Assembly (NCBI RefSeq): GCF_002158865.1
Contig: NZ_CP021455.1
Span: 2,108,001-2,172,000, forward strand
Source: Comamonas serinivorans
GTDB taxonomy: Bacteria > Pseudomonadota > Gammaproteobacteria > Burkholderiales > Burkholderiaceae_C
Direction: 5' to 3'
Length of the DNA stretch: 64,000 nt
The notes under the pieces were generated by a model. That model saw only the letters and a program-made list of their open reading frames with translations. It searched no databases and was not told where the DNA came from. Shown piece after piece: positions 52,881-60,823 of the stretch (its first letter is position 1; each line of letters starts with the position of its first letter). Position numbers and translations under genes: made by a program.

Positions 52881-52932
52881 TGGGTATCACTGACTTCTCG
52901 TTGACTGAATGAGGTCAGCGGCGGAATACCGG
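52881..52932. repeat. Dispersed GTATG palindrome, copy 18 (degenerate)
   Basis: 3 nt after the binding-protein stop. CCTGGGTAT faces AATACCGGG; TCTCGTT remains inside but its partner has changed. It lies within a polycistronic transcript. Confidence 0.6.
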
Positions 52933-52993
52933 GTGGCGTGATCGCGTTGCCCGCCGCCATGCCCCGAGCACCACCGCCTTGCCAGGAACTGCC

Positions 52994-53929
52994 ATGACCA
53001 CCTTGAATGCCGCCGCGCCGCCCGGCGCGGCCCAACCCGGCGCAACGCGCACGCCTGCGCGTGCCGCATCCGCCACGTCTGCCGCGGCGCCCGCCGTGGC
53101 GGCGGATCCGGCGCTGGACCTGTTGCCCCCGGCGCCCAGCCAGCTGAAAGCCTGGCTGGTGCGCTGGATCGTTCCCGCGCTGCTGCCGCTGGCGCTGCTG
53201 CTGGCCTGGGACCTGGCCGTGCGCCTGAGCGGCACGATGCTGGTGCCGTCCCCCAAAGAAGTGGCGGTGATGCTCAAGGACTTCACCGTGGGCGGCGTTT
53301 ACGACGACGCCTTCAGCGAAACCCTGGGCACGCACTGGCTCAAGTCCATGTCGCGCGTCTATGGCGCCTTTGCACTGGCGGCCTTGCTGGCGGTGCCGCT
53401 GGGCCTGCTGATCGGCAAGAACGCCCTGATCCGGCGCTTCATCGATCCCACGCTGCAGCTGCTGCGGCCGGTGCCGGTGACGGCCTGGCTGCCGCTGTCG
53501 ATGATCTTTTTCGGCGTCGGCCCGAACGCGGCCATCTTCCTGGTCTGCCTGGGGGCGTTCTTCCCCATCGTCATCAACACGGCCTTCGGCGTGAAGTCGG
53601 TCGAGCCGCGCTTGTTCGAGGCAGCGGCCATGCTGGGCTGCAAAGGCACGTCCATGTTCCGCCAGGTGGTGTTGCCGGCGGCCATGCCATCCATCTTCAA
53701 CGGCTTGCGGCTGGGCCACGGCATCGCCTGGTTCCTGATCGTGGTGGGCGAGATGACCGGCGTGCCCGAAGGGCTGGGCGCAGCCATCATGGACGGCCGC
53801 ATGCTCTCGCGCACCGATGTCGTGATCGCCGGCATGGTGGTCATCGGCCTCACCGGTTTCGTCACCGACCGCCTGCTGGTGGTCCTCAACAACCGCCTGC
53901 TCAAGTGGAGCCCGCAACACAATGCCTGA
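52994..53929 (+). CDS. ABC transporter permease (TauC/SsuC type)
   Basis: A 311-residue inner-membrane permease. An Ala/Pro-rich N-terminal extension (1-50) precedes the first helix IVPALLPLALLLAWDLAVRL. The EAA-type loop is EAAAMLGCKGTSMFRQVVLPAAMPSIFNGLRLG near 216-248, characteristic of the nitrate/sulfonate/taurine class. The start at 52994 follows CCAGGAA; a TTG at 52979 is an alternative. Its 3' end overlaps the ATPase gene by 8 bp. Confidence 0.92.
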   Translation: MTTLNAAAPPGAAQPGATRTPARAASATSAAAPAVAADPALDLLPPAPSQLKAWLVRWIVPALLPLALLLAWDLAVRLSGTMLVPSPKEVAVMLKDFTVGGVYDDAFSETLGTHWLKSMSRVYGAFALAALLAVPLGLLIGKNALIRRFIDPTLQLLRPVPVTAWLPLSMIFFGVGPNAAIFLVCLGAFFPIVINTAFGVKSVEPRLFEAAAMLGCKGTSMFRQVVLPAAMPSIFNGLRLGHGIAWFLIVVGEMTGVPEGLGAAIMDGRMLSRTDVVIAGMVVIGLTGFVTDRLLVVLNNRLLKWSPQHNA

Positions 53930-54740
53930 CATCCTCACCCCCGTCGCCACGCCCGCAGCACCCCGCAAGGCGGCCCCCATCCTGGACATCGCGGGCGTCA
54001 GCAAGGTGTTCAGCCTGAACGGCCGCCCCATCCACGCCCTGAAGGACGTGAACCTGCAGATCGAGAAGGGCGAATTCATCTGCCTGATCGGCGCCTCGGG
54101 CTGCGGCAAGTCCACGCTGCTGCGCATCATGGGCGGGTTCGAGCCGGTGTCTTCGGGCACGGCGCGGCTCTACCACGCGCCCATCACCGAGCCCGGCCCC
54201 GAGCGCGGCATGGTGTTCCAGGACTATGGCCTGTTCCCCTGGCTCACCGTGCGCCAGAACATCGCCTTTGGCCCCAAGCAGCGCGGTCTGCCCGAGGCCA
54301 GGCTGCGCGAGATCGGCGACCATTTCCTGAACATGGTGGGCTTGACCAAGTTTGCCGACCACTTCCCCAGCCAGCTCTCGGGCGGCATGAAGCAGCGGGT
54401 GTCGATCGCGCGCGCCTTGGCCAACGACTGCGAGGTGCTGCTGATGGACGAGCCTTTCGGCGCGCTGGATGCGCTCACGCGCGAGGTTCTGCAGCAGGAG
54501 TTGCTCGACATCTGGGCCAAGACCAAGCTCACCGTGGTGTTCGTCACGCACGCGGTGGAAGAAGCCGTGCTGATGGCCGACCGCGTGGTGGTCATGACGG
54601 CCGGACCGGGCCGGGTGGAGACCGATTTCCGCATCCCGCTGGAGCGCCCGCGCTGCATCACCGCGCCCGAGTTCAACCGCGTGCGCCAGCAGCTCACCGA
54701 GATGCTGACCAGCCACGTCAGCCACGCCAAGGCCGCATGA
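53922..54740 (+). CDS. ABC transporter ATP-binding protein (TauB/SsuB type)
   Basis: A 272-residue ABC ATPase. Walker A GASGCGKSTLLRI near 57, Q-loop VFQDYGLFPWL near 99, signature LSGGMKQRVSIARAL near 152 and Walker B VLLMDEPFGALD near 172 are all intact, with the H-loop in VFVTHAVEEA near 206. It energises uptake with the preceding permease; the reading frames overlap by 8 bp. The hydrolase gene starts inside its stop region (ATGA), so all four products are coupled. Confidence 0.95.
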   Translation: MPDILTPVATPAAPRKAAPILDIAGVSKVFSLNGRPIHALKDVNLQIEKGEFICLIGASGCGKSTLLRIMGGFEPVSSGTARLYHAPITEPGPERGMVFQDYGLFPWLTVRQNIAFGPKQRGLPEARLREIGDHFLNMVGLTKFADHFPSQLSGGMKQRVSIARALANDCEVLLMDEPFGALDALTREVLQQELLDIWAKTKLTVVFVTHAVEEAVLMADRVVVMTAGPGRVETDFRIPLERPRCITAPEFNRVRQQLTEMLTSHVSHAKAA

Positions 54741-55696
54741 GCGAGGCCCCCGGCACCGGGTCGCGGTCGCGCGCACCCACCGGCACCCATGGCCTGACCG
54801 GTGCGCACGCCGCCGGCGGGTTTGCCGCGGCCCAGCCCGCGCAGCCGGGGCAGCCGGGACAGGAGAGGGCGGGCCACGTTCTCGTGCCTCTGGCCGAGTT
54901 CGCGGCCTGGCCGCAGCAGGCGCGCGATGCCGCCTACGACAACACCGCCGCCGTGGCCACCAGCGCGCAGCAGCTGGCCGCGCTGGAGGTGGCGAGCGCC
55001 GAGCTGGTGCAGCGCGCACCCTGCCAGCTCGACCTGGCGTACGGTCCCGGCGAGCGTCAGCGGTTCGATGTTTTCGCTGGCCCCCCGGGCAGCGCCACGC
55101 TGGTCTTCATCCATGGCGGCTACTGGCAGATGCGGCACAAGAACACCTTCCGCGCCGTGGTCGCCGGGGCGCTGGCGCAGGGCCTCGGCGCGGCGCTGGT
55201 CGGCTACACGCTGGCGCCGCAGGCCAGCCTGACCCGCATCGTGGGCGAGGTGCGCGAGGCGGTGCGTGCGGTGCGGGCCCACGCCCAAGCGCAAGGCGCC
55301 AGCGGGCGCCTGCTGGTCAGCGGCTGGTCGGCCGGCGCGCACCTGGCCGCGCTGTGCCTGGACGAGGACGGCGTGGCGGCGGGCCTGGGCGTCAGTGGCA
55401 TTTACGACCTGGCGCCGATTCGCCTGACCTACCTGAACACCGCGCTGCAGCTCAGCGATGCCGAGGTGGCCGGCCTCAGCCCCCTGCATCGGCCGCTGTC
55501 CTCGCGGCCCTTCGTCGTCGCCCACGGCTTGGCCGAGCTGCCGGCGCTGCAGGCGCAGAGTCGGACCTTTGCCGCGCAACGGCGCGCGATGCCGGGCGGG
55601 ATGGTGGCCGCGCCGGGGGCCGACCACTTCAGCGTGCTGCAGGCCCTGGCGCAACCGCAGGGCCAGGCCTTGCAAGCGGTGCTGGCCTTGCTTTAG
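54737..55696 (+). CDS. Alpha/beta hydrolase, arylformamidase-like
   Basis: A 319-residue alpha/beta hydrolase whose motifs resemble kynurenine formamidase-type enzymes: HGGYWQ near 125-130 forms the oxyanion hole, SGWSAGAHLAAL near 195-206 carries the nucleophile Ser, and GADHFSVL near 293 the catalytic His. A Gly/Ala-rich N-terminal extension (1-45) is not family-like. It overlaps the ATPase gene by 4 bp, so it probably acts on the compound that the transporter brings in, for example by cleaving an amide or ester. No kynurenine-pathway gene is nearby, so arylformamidase activity itself is doubtful. Confidence 0.85.
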   Translation: MSEAPGTGSRSRAPTGTHGLTGAHAAGGFAAAQPAQPGQPGQERAGHVLVPLAEFAAWPQQARDAAYDNTAAVATSAQQLAALEVASAELVQRAPCQLDLAYGPGERQRFDVFAGPPGSATLVFIHGGYWQMRHKNTFRAVVAGALAQGLGAALVGYTLAPQASLTRIVGEVREAVRAVRAHAQAQGASGRLLVSGWSAGAHLAALCLDEDGVAAGLGVSGIYDLAPIRLTYLNTALQLSDAEVAGLSPLHRPLSSRPFVVAHGLAELPALQAQSRTFAAQRRAMPGGMVAAPGADHFSVLQALAQPQGQALQAVLALL

Positions 55697-55703
55697 ACAA
55701 CCA

Positions 55704-55754
55704 GGGGTATGGTTGCTTTGTCGTTTTCATTGAAACGGAGGCAGGGTCATACTG
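55704..55754. repeat. Dispersed GTATG palindrome, copy 19
   Basis: 7 nt after the hydrolase stop, at the end of the operon. GGGGTATG faces CATACTG; inner TGTCGTTTT faces GAAACGGAGG, partly paired. No T-run follows. Confidence 0.8.
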
Positions 55755-55944
55755 CTTCATGTGGTTTGAGCCTCGGCGGGTGAATCCGGCGTGGCCGTCG
55801 TCCAGTGTGCGCGGCCTGGCGAGCTGAACGCCAGCACCCGACTTGCGAGCCCCGGCCGCGGTCAGGACGTGCGGTCCACCGCCCAGGTGACGGGTTGAAG
55901 TGCGGGGGGCGTCGGGTCCGGCCGCACCATCCTTGAGCCCCGCG

Positions 55945-56450
55945 TCACGGGGCAGTCGGTTCGCAGAGGAACACGCAAAGGTCGGTTTCCGGCGGCGCCA
56001 CGTCCACCTCGAAGAACATCTGGCTGACCCAGCCGCGGTGGTAGGTCTTGTGGTTGACGATGTGCAGGAACATCTCGCCCCGCGTCATGGTGCCGGGCTG
56101 GCCCGTGACGAACTGGAAGGCCAGGCGCTCGTTCAGGCTGTCGGGCGTTTGTTGCCGGCCCAGTCCAGGTACCACTGGTTGAGCGCCGTCTGGGCAGCGA
56201 CCAGCTCGGTGAACTGCGGGTAGAGCACATCGCGCCGCGTCGAAAAGCCGTGTGTCTGGCCCAGCAGGTGGGCGCGCCAGATCAGGTCAACCACGTGGTT
56301 GTGGTTGAGGGTGCCGATCATGGACTGGAACAGCGTCTGGCGCGGCTGCGCGATGGCGCCGGCCGGCAGTGCCGCCATGGCGCTGAACAGCGTCTGATCC
56401 GCCCAGTCGCTGTAGCGGGCCAGCATCACGGCGGTGTCGGTCGTCATCAT
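55945..56450 (-). pseudogene. DinB-family protein split by a frameshift
   Basis: The N-terminal part (56450 down to about 56150) reads DWADQTLFSAMAALPAGAI and TLNHNHVVDLIWRAHLLG, and the C-terminal part, in another frame down to 55945, reads TPDSLNERLAFQF and LHIVNHKTYHRGWVSQMFFEVDV. Together they make one DinB-type four-helix metal-binding protein of about 165 residues, with the His residues of HNHVVD and HKTYHRG kept. The break falls near WYLDWAG (about 56150-56165). It is either a recent inactivating indel or a sequencing error. It is on the strand opposite to the transporter, next to gntR. Confidence 0.8.
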
Positions 56451-56483
56451 GGGGGGTGTCCCGGGTGGGGCTGGGCATCGGCC

Positions 56484-57173
56484 TCAGGCGACGTGGGCCT
56501 GCGACAGGCGCTGGCGCCGCGCGGCCTGCAGCGCGTGCACGGTGATTTTTTGCACCTCGTCGCGGCTGACGGCGATGTGCGTCTGCAGCAGGGTGCGCGC
56601 CTGTGCCGCGTCGCGCGCCAGCAGGGCCTGCAGGATGCGGGCGTGTTCGGCATAGGTGGTGCCGATGCGGTCTTCGCGCGTGAATTCCAGGCGGCGGACC
56701 ACGCGGATGCGGTCGGTCAGGTCGCGGTGGATGCGCGCCATCTCCAGGTTGCCGGCGGCCTGCACCAGGTCCAGGTGAAAGGCCTCGTCCAGCAGCGACA
56801 CGCGCGCGTGTTCGCGCAGGCGCTCGGCGTCGGGCACGCACCAGATGGCCGTCAGGGCCTGCAGGCGTTCGGCGGTGTCGGTGCAGGCGCACAGCAGGTC
56901 GGCCGCGGCGCATTCGAGCACGGCGCGCACGTCGTACAGCTGGGCGAAGACCTCGAAGTCGATGGCGTTGACCACCCAGCCCAGCTTGGGCAGCACCGAG
57001 ATGTAGCCCTCGCGCTGCAGCCGCACCAGCGCTTCGCGCACCGGGGTGCGGCTCATGCCCAGGCGGCCGCTGACCTCGTTCTCGCTGAAGCGGTCGCCCG
57101 GCGCGTAGTGGAAGGTGTCGAGCTCGAGCTTGATCTGTTGGTAGGCGGTGGCCGCCAGGCTGGCTGTGGACAT
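56484..57173 (-). CDS. GntR-family regulator, FCD (FadR-C-terminal) subgroup
   Basis: A 229-residue GntR regulator. The winged helix (about 10-75) has FSENEVSGRLGMSRTPVREALVRLQREGYISVLPKLG, and the FCD ligand domain follows, with metal-binding-type residues around LLDEAFHLDLVQAAGN near 128-143 and EHARILQALLARD near 178. It is downstream of the allophanate hydrolase gene by 20 bp in the same transcript, so it would control its own synthesis. The shared TTGTRTACAA sites before that gene and before the ABC operon fit the GntR/FadR-type operator and make it the best candidate for both. Confidence 0.93.
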   Translation of the reverse strand: MSTASLAATAYQQIKLELDTFHYAPGDRFSENEVSGRLGMSRTPVREALVRLQREGYISVLPKLGWVVNAIDFEVFAQLYDVRAVLECAAADLLCACTDTAERLQALTAIWCVPDAERLREHARVSLLDEAFHLDLVQAAGNLEMARIHRDLTDRIRVVRRLEFTREDRIGTTYAEHARILQALLARDAAQARTLLQTHIAVSRDEVQKITVHALQAARRQRLSQAHVA

Positions 57174-57193
57174 GCAGGCTCCTTGGGCGCGGG

Positions 57194-58981
57194 TCAGGTC
57201 AGGCTGGCACAGTATGCGCGCCAGCCGCCATGGGCGGTGACATCCAGGGCCTGCTCCAGCGCATGGCCTTCGCAGATGAAACCCTTGACGACTTCGCCCG
57301 AGGCCAGCTCCACGTTGCCGATGCCCAGCGGCGCGGGCACCCGGGCGACGAAGGCGCCCAGGTTGTCCACGGGCATGTCCCACACCTCCAGCACGATGGG
57401 CTGGCCGCTGTGCGCACGGGCCAGGCCGGGCTTGGGGGGCGTGGTGCCGGGCAGTGCGTACAGCCGGTAGCTGGGTGCGCTCTGGGTTTCCTGCACAAAG
57501 CGTGCGCCACAGGCGAGCAGTTCGTGGTTGAGCGGCATGCCGCGCAAATGGGCGCCCACCACGGCCAGCCGCACCGAGTCCCCGGCGGCGGGCACGTGCC
57601 ACTGCGGCAGCGGCTCGGCCTTGGGCAACCGGCCCGTGGTGCCGGCGGGCAGGCGCACCTGCTGTTCGAGCTGCTGGGCCCAGGCGACGAGCTGGGGCTC
57701 GCGCCAGCCGGGGGCGATCAGCGTGATGCCGAAAGGCAGGCCGTCGGGCAGTCGGGCGGCTGGAATGGCGATGGCCGACCAGCCCAGCAGGTTGACGAAG
57801 TTGGTGTACAGGCCGAGTTCGGCATTCACCGCGATGGGGTCGGCCTGCACCTCGTCGATGCGCGGGTGGCGCGGGGCGGTGGGCACGCACAGCACGTCCC
57901 ACTGCTGCCACAGGGCGTCGGCCTGGCGCTGCAGGGCCTGCAGGCGGTACTGGGCCGCAAACGTGTCGGCTGCCGAAAAGCGCTGGGCCACGTCGAGCAC
58001 CTCGCGGATCACGGGCAGCATCTGGTCGGCCTGGTGGCGGTAGATGGCATCGGCTGCCACGACGCGCTCGGCCACCCACGGGCCCTGGTAGAGCAGGGCG
58101 GCGACGTCGAACAAGGGGCCGAAATCCAGCGTCTGCAGCTGGGCCACCTGCGGGCGCAGGGCCTGCTCGAAGGCCTGAAAGGCGGTGTCGTAATCCGGCG
58201 CCAGCGGGCGCTGCACCGGGGTGGCCACGCGCAGCGTCGCCAAAGGCGGGACGGGCGACAGCCGGGGCCGTGGCCGGCCGTAGACGTCGGCCGGGTCGGT
58301 GCCTTCCATCAGGGCCAGCACGCGGGCGCTGTCGGCCACCGACTGGGCCAGCACCCCGATGCAGTCCAGTGTGCGGCAGGCGGGCACCAGGCCGGTGCCG
58401 CTCACGGCGCCGGGCGTGGGCTTGAGGCCGACGATCTGGTTGAACCCGGCGGGGATGCGGCCGGAGCCGGCCGTGTCGGTGGACAGGGCAAACGGCACCA
58501 GGCCGCGCGCGACGACGGACGCCGAGCCCGAGCTGGAGCCGCCCGACACGCGCGCCGGATCAAAGGTGTTGGGCACCACGCCATACGGCGAGCGCGTGCC
58601 CACCAGGCCGGTGGCGAACTGGTCGAGGTTGGTCTTGCCCAGCACGATGGCGCCGGCCCGGCGCAGCCGCTGAACGGCCACGGCATCGGCGCTGGCCTCG
58701 CGCGCAAAGGCTTCGCAGGCGGCGGTGGTGGTGAAGCCGGCGACGTCGATGTTGTCCTTGACGGCAAAGGGCACGCCATACAGGGGCAGGGCGGCCCGGC
58801 CGTGTTCGGCCTCAAGGGTGCGCAGGGCATGCAGCTGCTGGCGCAGTTGCTCGGCGCTGGCCACGCTGATCCAGGCCGGGTCGTCGCCCAGGCAGGCCTG
58901 GCGTTGGGTGTCCAGCAGGTGTTCGGGGTCGGCGCCGTGGGCATAAGCCTGTTGCCAGTCGGTCAGAGAGCCTGTCAGCAT
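57194..58981 (-). CDS. atzF: Allophanate hydrolase
   Basis: A 595-residue amidase-signature enzyme with the extra C-terminal domain of allophanate hydrolases (AtzF/DUR1 type), which convert allophanate to CO2 and ammonia. The catalytic triad is present: Lys75 (PFAVKDNID), cis-Ser149 (GGSSSGSA) and Ser173 (STDTAGSGRIPA), with the spacing of other amidases. The C-terminal domain starts near 470 (RLAVVGAHLRGMPLNHELL). No urea carboxylase, biuret hydrolase or cyanuric acid hydrolase is in the window, so the source of allophanate is open. It is preceded by a sigma-54 promoter and a GntR-type operator. Confidence 0.93.
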   Translation of the reverse strand: MLTGSLTDWQQAYAHGADPEHLLDTQRQACLGDDPAWISVASAEQLRQQLHALRTLEAEHGRAALPLYGVPFAVKDNIDVAGFTTTAACEAFAREASADAVAVQRLRRAGAIVLGKTNLDQFATGLVGTRSPYGVVPNTFDPARVSGGSSSGSASVVARGLVPFALSTDTAGSGRIPAGFNQIVGLKPTPGAVSGTGLVPACRTLDCIGVLAQSVADSARVLALMEGTDPADVYGRPRPRLSPVPPLATLRVATPVQRPLAPDYDTAFQAFEQALRPQVAQLQTLDFGPLFDVAALLYQGPWVAERVVAADAIYRHQADQMLPVIREVLDVAQRFSAADTFAAQYRLQALQRQADALWQQWDVLCVPTAPRHPRIDEVQADPIAVNAELGLYTNFVNLLGWSAIAIPAARLPDGLPFGITLIAPGWREPQLVAWAQQLEQQVRLPAGTTGRLPKAEPLPQWHVPAAGDSVRLAVVGAHLRGMPLNHELLACGARFVQETQSAPSYRLYALPGTTPPKPGLARAHSGQPIVLEVWDMPVDNLGAFVARVPAPLGIGNVELASGEVVKGFICEGHALEQALDVTAHGGWRAYCASLT

Positions 58982-58994
58982 GATGAATACTCAG

Positions 58995-59008
58995 TTGTAT
59001 ACAAGATG
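58995..59008. promoter_or_regulatory. GntR-type operator, allophanate hydrolase promoter
   Basis: TTGTATACAA (58995-59004) is a perfect 10-bp palindrome; read on the minus strand with flanks it is CATCTTGTATACAA. It lies just after the predicted minus-strand transcription start (about 59007) and 14 bp before the atzF ATG. Confidence 0.8.
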
Positions 59009-59016
59009 CCTGGGTT

Positions 59017-59034
59017 AAGCAGGTTGCGTGCCAG
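59017..59034 (-). promoter_or_regulatory. Sigma-54 promoter of atzF-gntR
   Basis: On the minus strand CTGGCACG, CAAC, CTGCTT: the -24 box is a full match, GG (59032-59031) and GC (59020-59019) are 10 nt apart, and only the first T of the -12 box is changed. The predicted start is near 59007. Confidence 0.75.
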
Positions 59035-59106
59035 TTGTGGCGCTCTGTGGTCGGCCTGCTGTCGGGCGAGCGCAGGCCACGCCGAGGAACGTGGTCTCGG
59101 GCGAGG

Positions 59107-59145
59107 TGCACCAAGTTGGTTGGCGGCCGTGCGCATTTGGTGCGC
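59107..59145. promoter_or_regulatory. Candidate NtrC half-sites upstream of atzF
   Basis: TGCACC at 59107-59112 is followed after 5 nt by GGT, a half-matching NtrC site; GCGCA (59131-59135), TTTGG, TGCGC (59141-59145) is a perfect inverted repeat of similar look. They lie about 105-135 bp upstream of the predicted start. They are clearly weaker than the pair at 51727-51756. Confidence 0.45.
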
Positions 59146-59526
59146 GCAGGCCACACGGACCGTGCACGGACCGGGGCGGTTGCCGGCGGGCGCGCACGGT
59201 GATCTCTCCGCAGGCGCCGCTCAAGGGGTTGCACGGCTGCACCCCGTGTCCATCGGTGGTGCCGGGTTAGCCCGCCGTGGGGTGTTGCGCACCCGGTGGC
59301 GGGTGGCCAAAGCTTCTGGCGTCGGGCGAGCTGCACGAGCAGGCGCACCCCGGAGGGGCCAAGGCCGGCCAGCGCTCTGTTGCGCGCGGTGTTTCAGCGC
59401 CTGGAGCGCGCTCAGCGCGAAGGCGTGCCTCGGGCTCTAGCCGCAAAGGTTCGCAGCCCATGGCGGCGCATGGCGCGTCCCGGGCGATGGCCCAGGCGCG
59501 AGATCGCAAGATCGCAAGATTTAAAG
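59146..59526. other. Spacer upstream of the atzF promoter region, no gene
   Basis: About 380 bp. Open frames here look like noise. A short direct repeat of AGATCGCA (two and a half copies, 59501-59520) precedes repeat copy 20. No other signal found. Confidence 0.4.
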
Positions 59527-59576
59527 CAGTATGGGGTGATAGCCGTTTGTTTTCAAACGGCTATCACCCCATACTG
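59527..59576. repeat. Dispersed GTATG palindrome, copy 20 (perfect hairpin)
   Basis: A flawless 23-bp inverted repeat (59527-59549 with 59554-59576) around a TTTT loop. It keeps the CAGTATG ends and the GCCGTT core but differs from all other copies in between, with every change matched on the other arm. It lies 46 bp past the minus-strand racemase stop. Confidence 0.95.
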
Positions 59577-59622
59577 GTGAAACATCTAGGCTGAGCCGCA
59601 GCCGCCGCTCAGCCGCGCGGCA

Positions 59623-60726
59623 TCAGCGCCAGACCTGGCCCTTGGCGGCCACGGCGGCCAGCACGTCCTGGGTGTGCGCGCCATCGGCGCAGATGGGGCC
59701 GGGCGCGTAGGCGGCATCGCCAAAGCGCGGGGCCGGCGCGGCCTGGAACTGGCCTTCGTGCGTGAGGTAAACGCCGCGCGCCTTCATGTGCGGGTGCTCG
59801 GCCGATTCCAGTGGGCTTTGCACCACGCCAAAGCACACGTCCGTGCCTTCGAGCAGGGCCTGCCAGTGCGTGGCGGGCTGGCTCTTGAACAGCGCGATCA
59901 GGCGCTCGCGGCGCTTGGGCCAGGCGGCCTTGTCCCACTGGTCGGTGCCGAAGTCGGGGTCCTGCTTCAGGTTCAGCTTGTCGAGCAGCAGGGCGTAGAA
60001 CTGCGGCTCGATGGCGCCCAGGGTCACGAAACGGCCGTCGCCGGCGACGTAGGTGTCGTAGAAGGGCGAGCTGTCGTACATGCTGTCGCCGCGCTTGTCG
60101 GCCACGATGCCCTTTTTGCGGGCCGACAGCATGAGGTTCATGGCGTGGGCCGAGCCATCGACGATGGCCGCGTCCACCACTTGACCCTGGCCGGTTTCAC
60201 GCGCGCTCAGCACGCCCGAGACGATGCCGATGGCCAGGTACAGGGCGCCGCCCATGATGTCCCCGGCCAGCGTGAACGGGGTGACGGGACGGGCTTCAGC
60301 CGGGCTGGAGCCCCAGAGCGCGCCCGAGACCGAGACGTAGTTGGTGTCGTGGCCGGCCGCCGGGGCGAGGGGGCCGGTCTGGCCCCAGCCCGTCATGCGC
60401 GCGTAGACGAGCTTGGGGTTCTTCGCCTGGCATTCCTTGGGGCCCAGGCCCAGGCGTTCCATCACGCCAGGGCGCATGCCTTCGATGAGGACGTCGGCCG
60501 TTTCGCACAGGCTCAGCACCAGCGCCTTGCCCTCGGGGGTCTTCAGGTCGGCAAAGACCGACCGCTTGCCGCGGTTGAGCACCGGGCCGGTGATCGGCGG
60601 CGTGCCGCCGGGCTGGCGCACGACGGAGATCACGTCGGCGCCCAGGTCGGCCAGGTGCATGGCGCAGAACGGGCCGGGACCGATGCCGCCGATTTCAAGG
60701 ACTTTGACGGAGGAGAGGACTTTCAT
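59623..60726 (-). CDS. Alpha-methylacyl-CoA racemase (class III CoA-transferase family)
   Basis: A 367-residue enzyme that inverts the 2-methyl centre of branched acyl-CoA esters so they can enter beta-oxidation. The catalytic residues known from the mycobacterial racemase fall at matching positions: His126 (AGHDTNY), Asp156 (LAGDIMGG) and Glu240 (GAIEPQF). The N-terminal LEIGGIGPGPFCAMHLADLGADVI near 10-33 is the CaiB/BaiF CoA-binding signature. The start at 60726 (MKVLSSVKVLEI) is favoured; 14 extra residues upstream lack conservation. It follows an IclR regulator on the same strand by 97 bp and fits branched-chain acid use. Confidence 0.92.
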   Translation of the reverse strand: MKVLSSVKVLEIGGIGPGPFCAMHLADLGADVISVVRQPGGTPPITGPVLNRGKRSVFADLKTPEGKALVLSLCETADVLIEGMRPGVMERLGLGPKECQAKNPKLVYARMTGWGQTGPLAPAAGHDTNYVSVSGALWGSSPAEARPVTPFTLAGDIMGGALYLAIGIVSGVLSARETGQGQVVDAAIVDGSAHAMNLMLSARKKGIVADKRGDSMYDSSPFYDTYVAGDGRFVTLGAIEPQFYALLLDKLNLKQDPDFGTDQWDKAAWPKRRERLIALFKSQPATHWQALLEGTDVCFGVVQSPLESAEHPHMKARGVYLTHEGQFQAAPAPRFGDAAYAPGPICADGAHTQDVLAAVAAKGQVWR

Positions 60727-60823
60727 GGCAGATGAGGGGGTTGGGGGCGGGTTGAACAATCCGCGCAAACCGCGCGCAGGTGAAGAAAGGGCGGCAGGGC
60801 ACTGCCGAACCGGGGGACTCGGG

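Noticed and set aside
51939..55696. Importer called a taurine, nitrate or thiamine-precursor system
   Set aside because: Family-level similarity to NMT1/TauA/SsuA does not fix the ligand, and no taurine dioxygenase, nitrate reductase or thi gene is adjacent.
54737..55696. Hydrolase called kynurenine formamidase
   Set aside because: Only the HGGYW and GWSAG motifs agree. There is no kynureninase or tryptophan dioxygenase nearby and the sequence has a foreign N-terminal extension.
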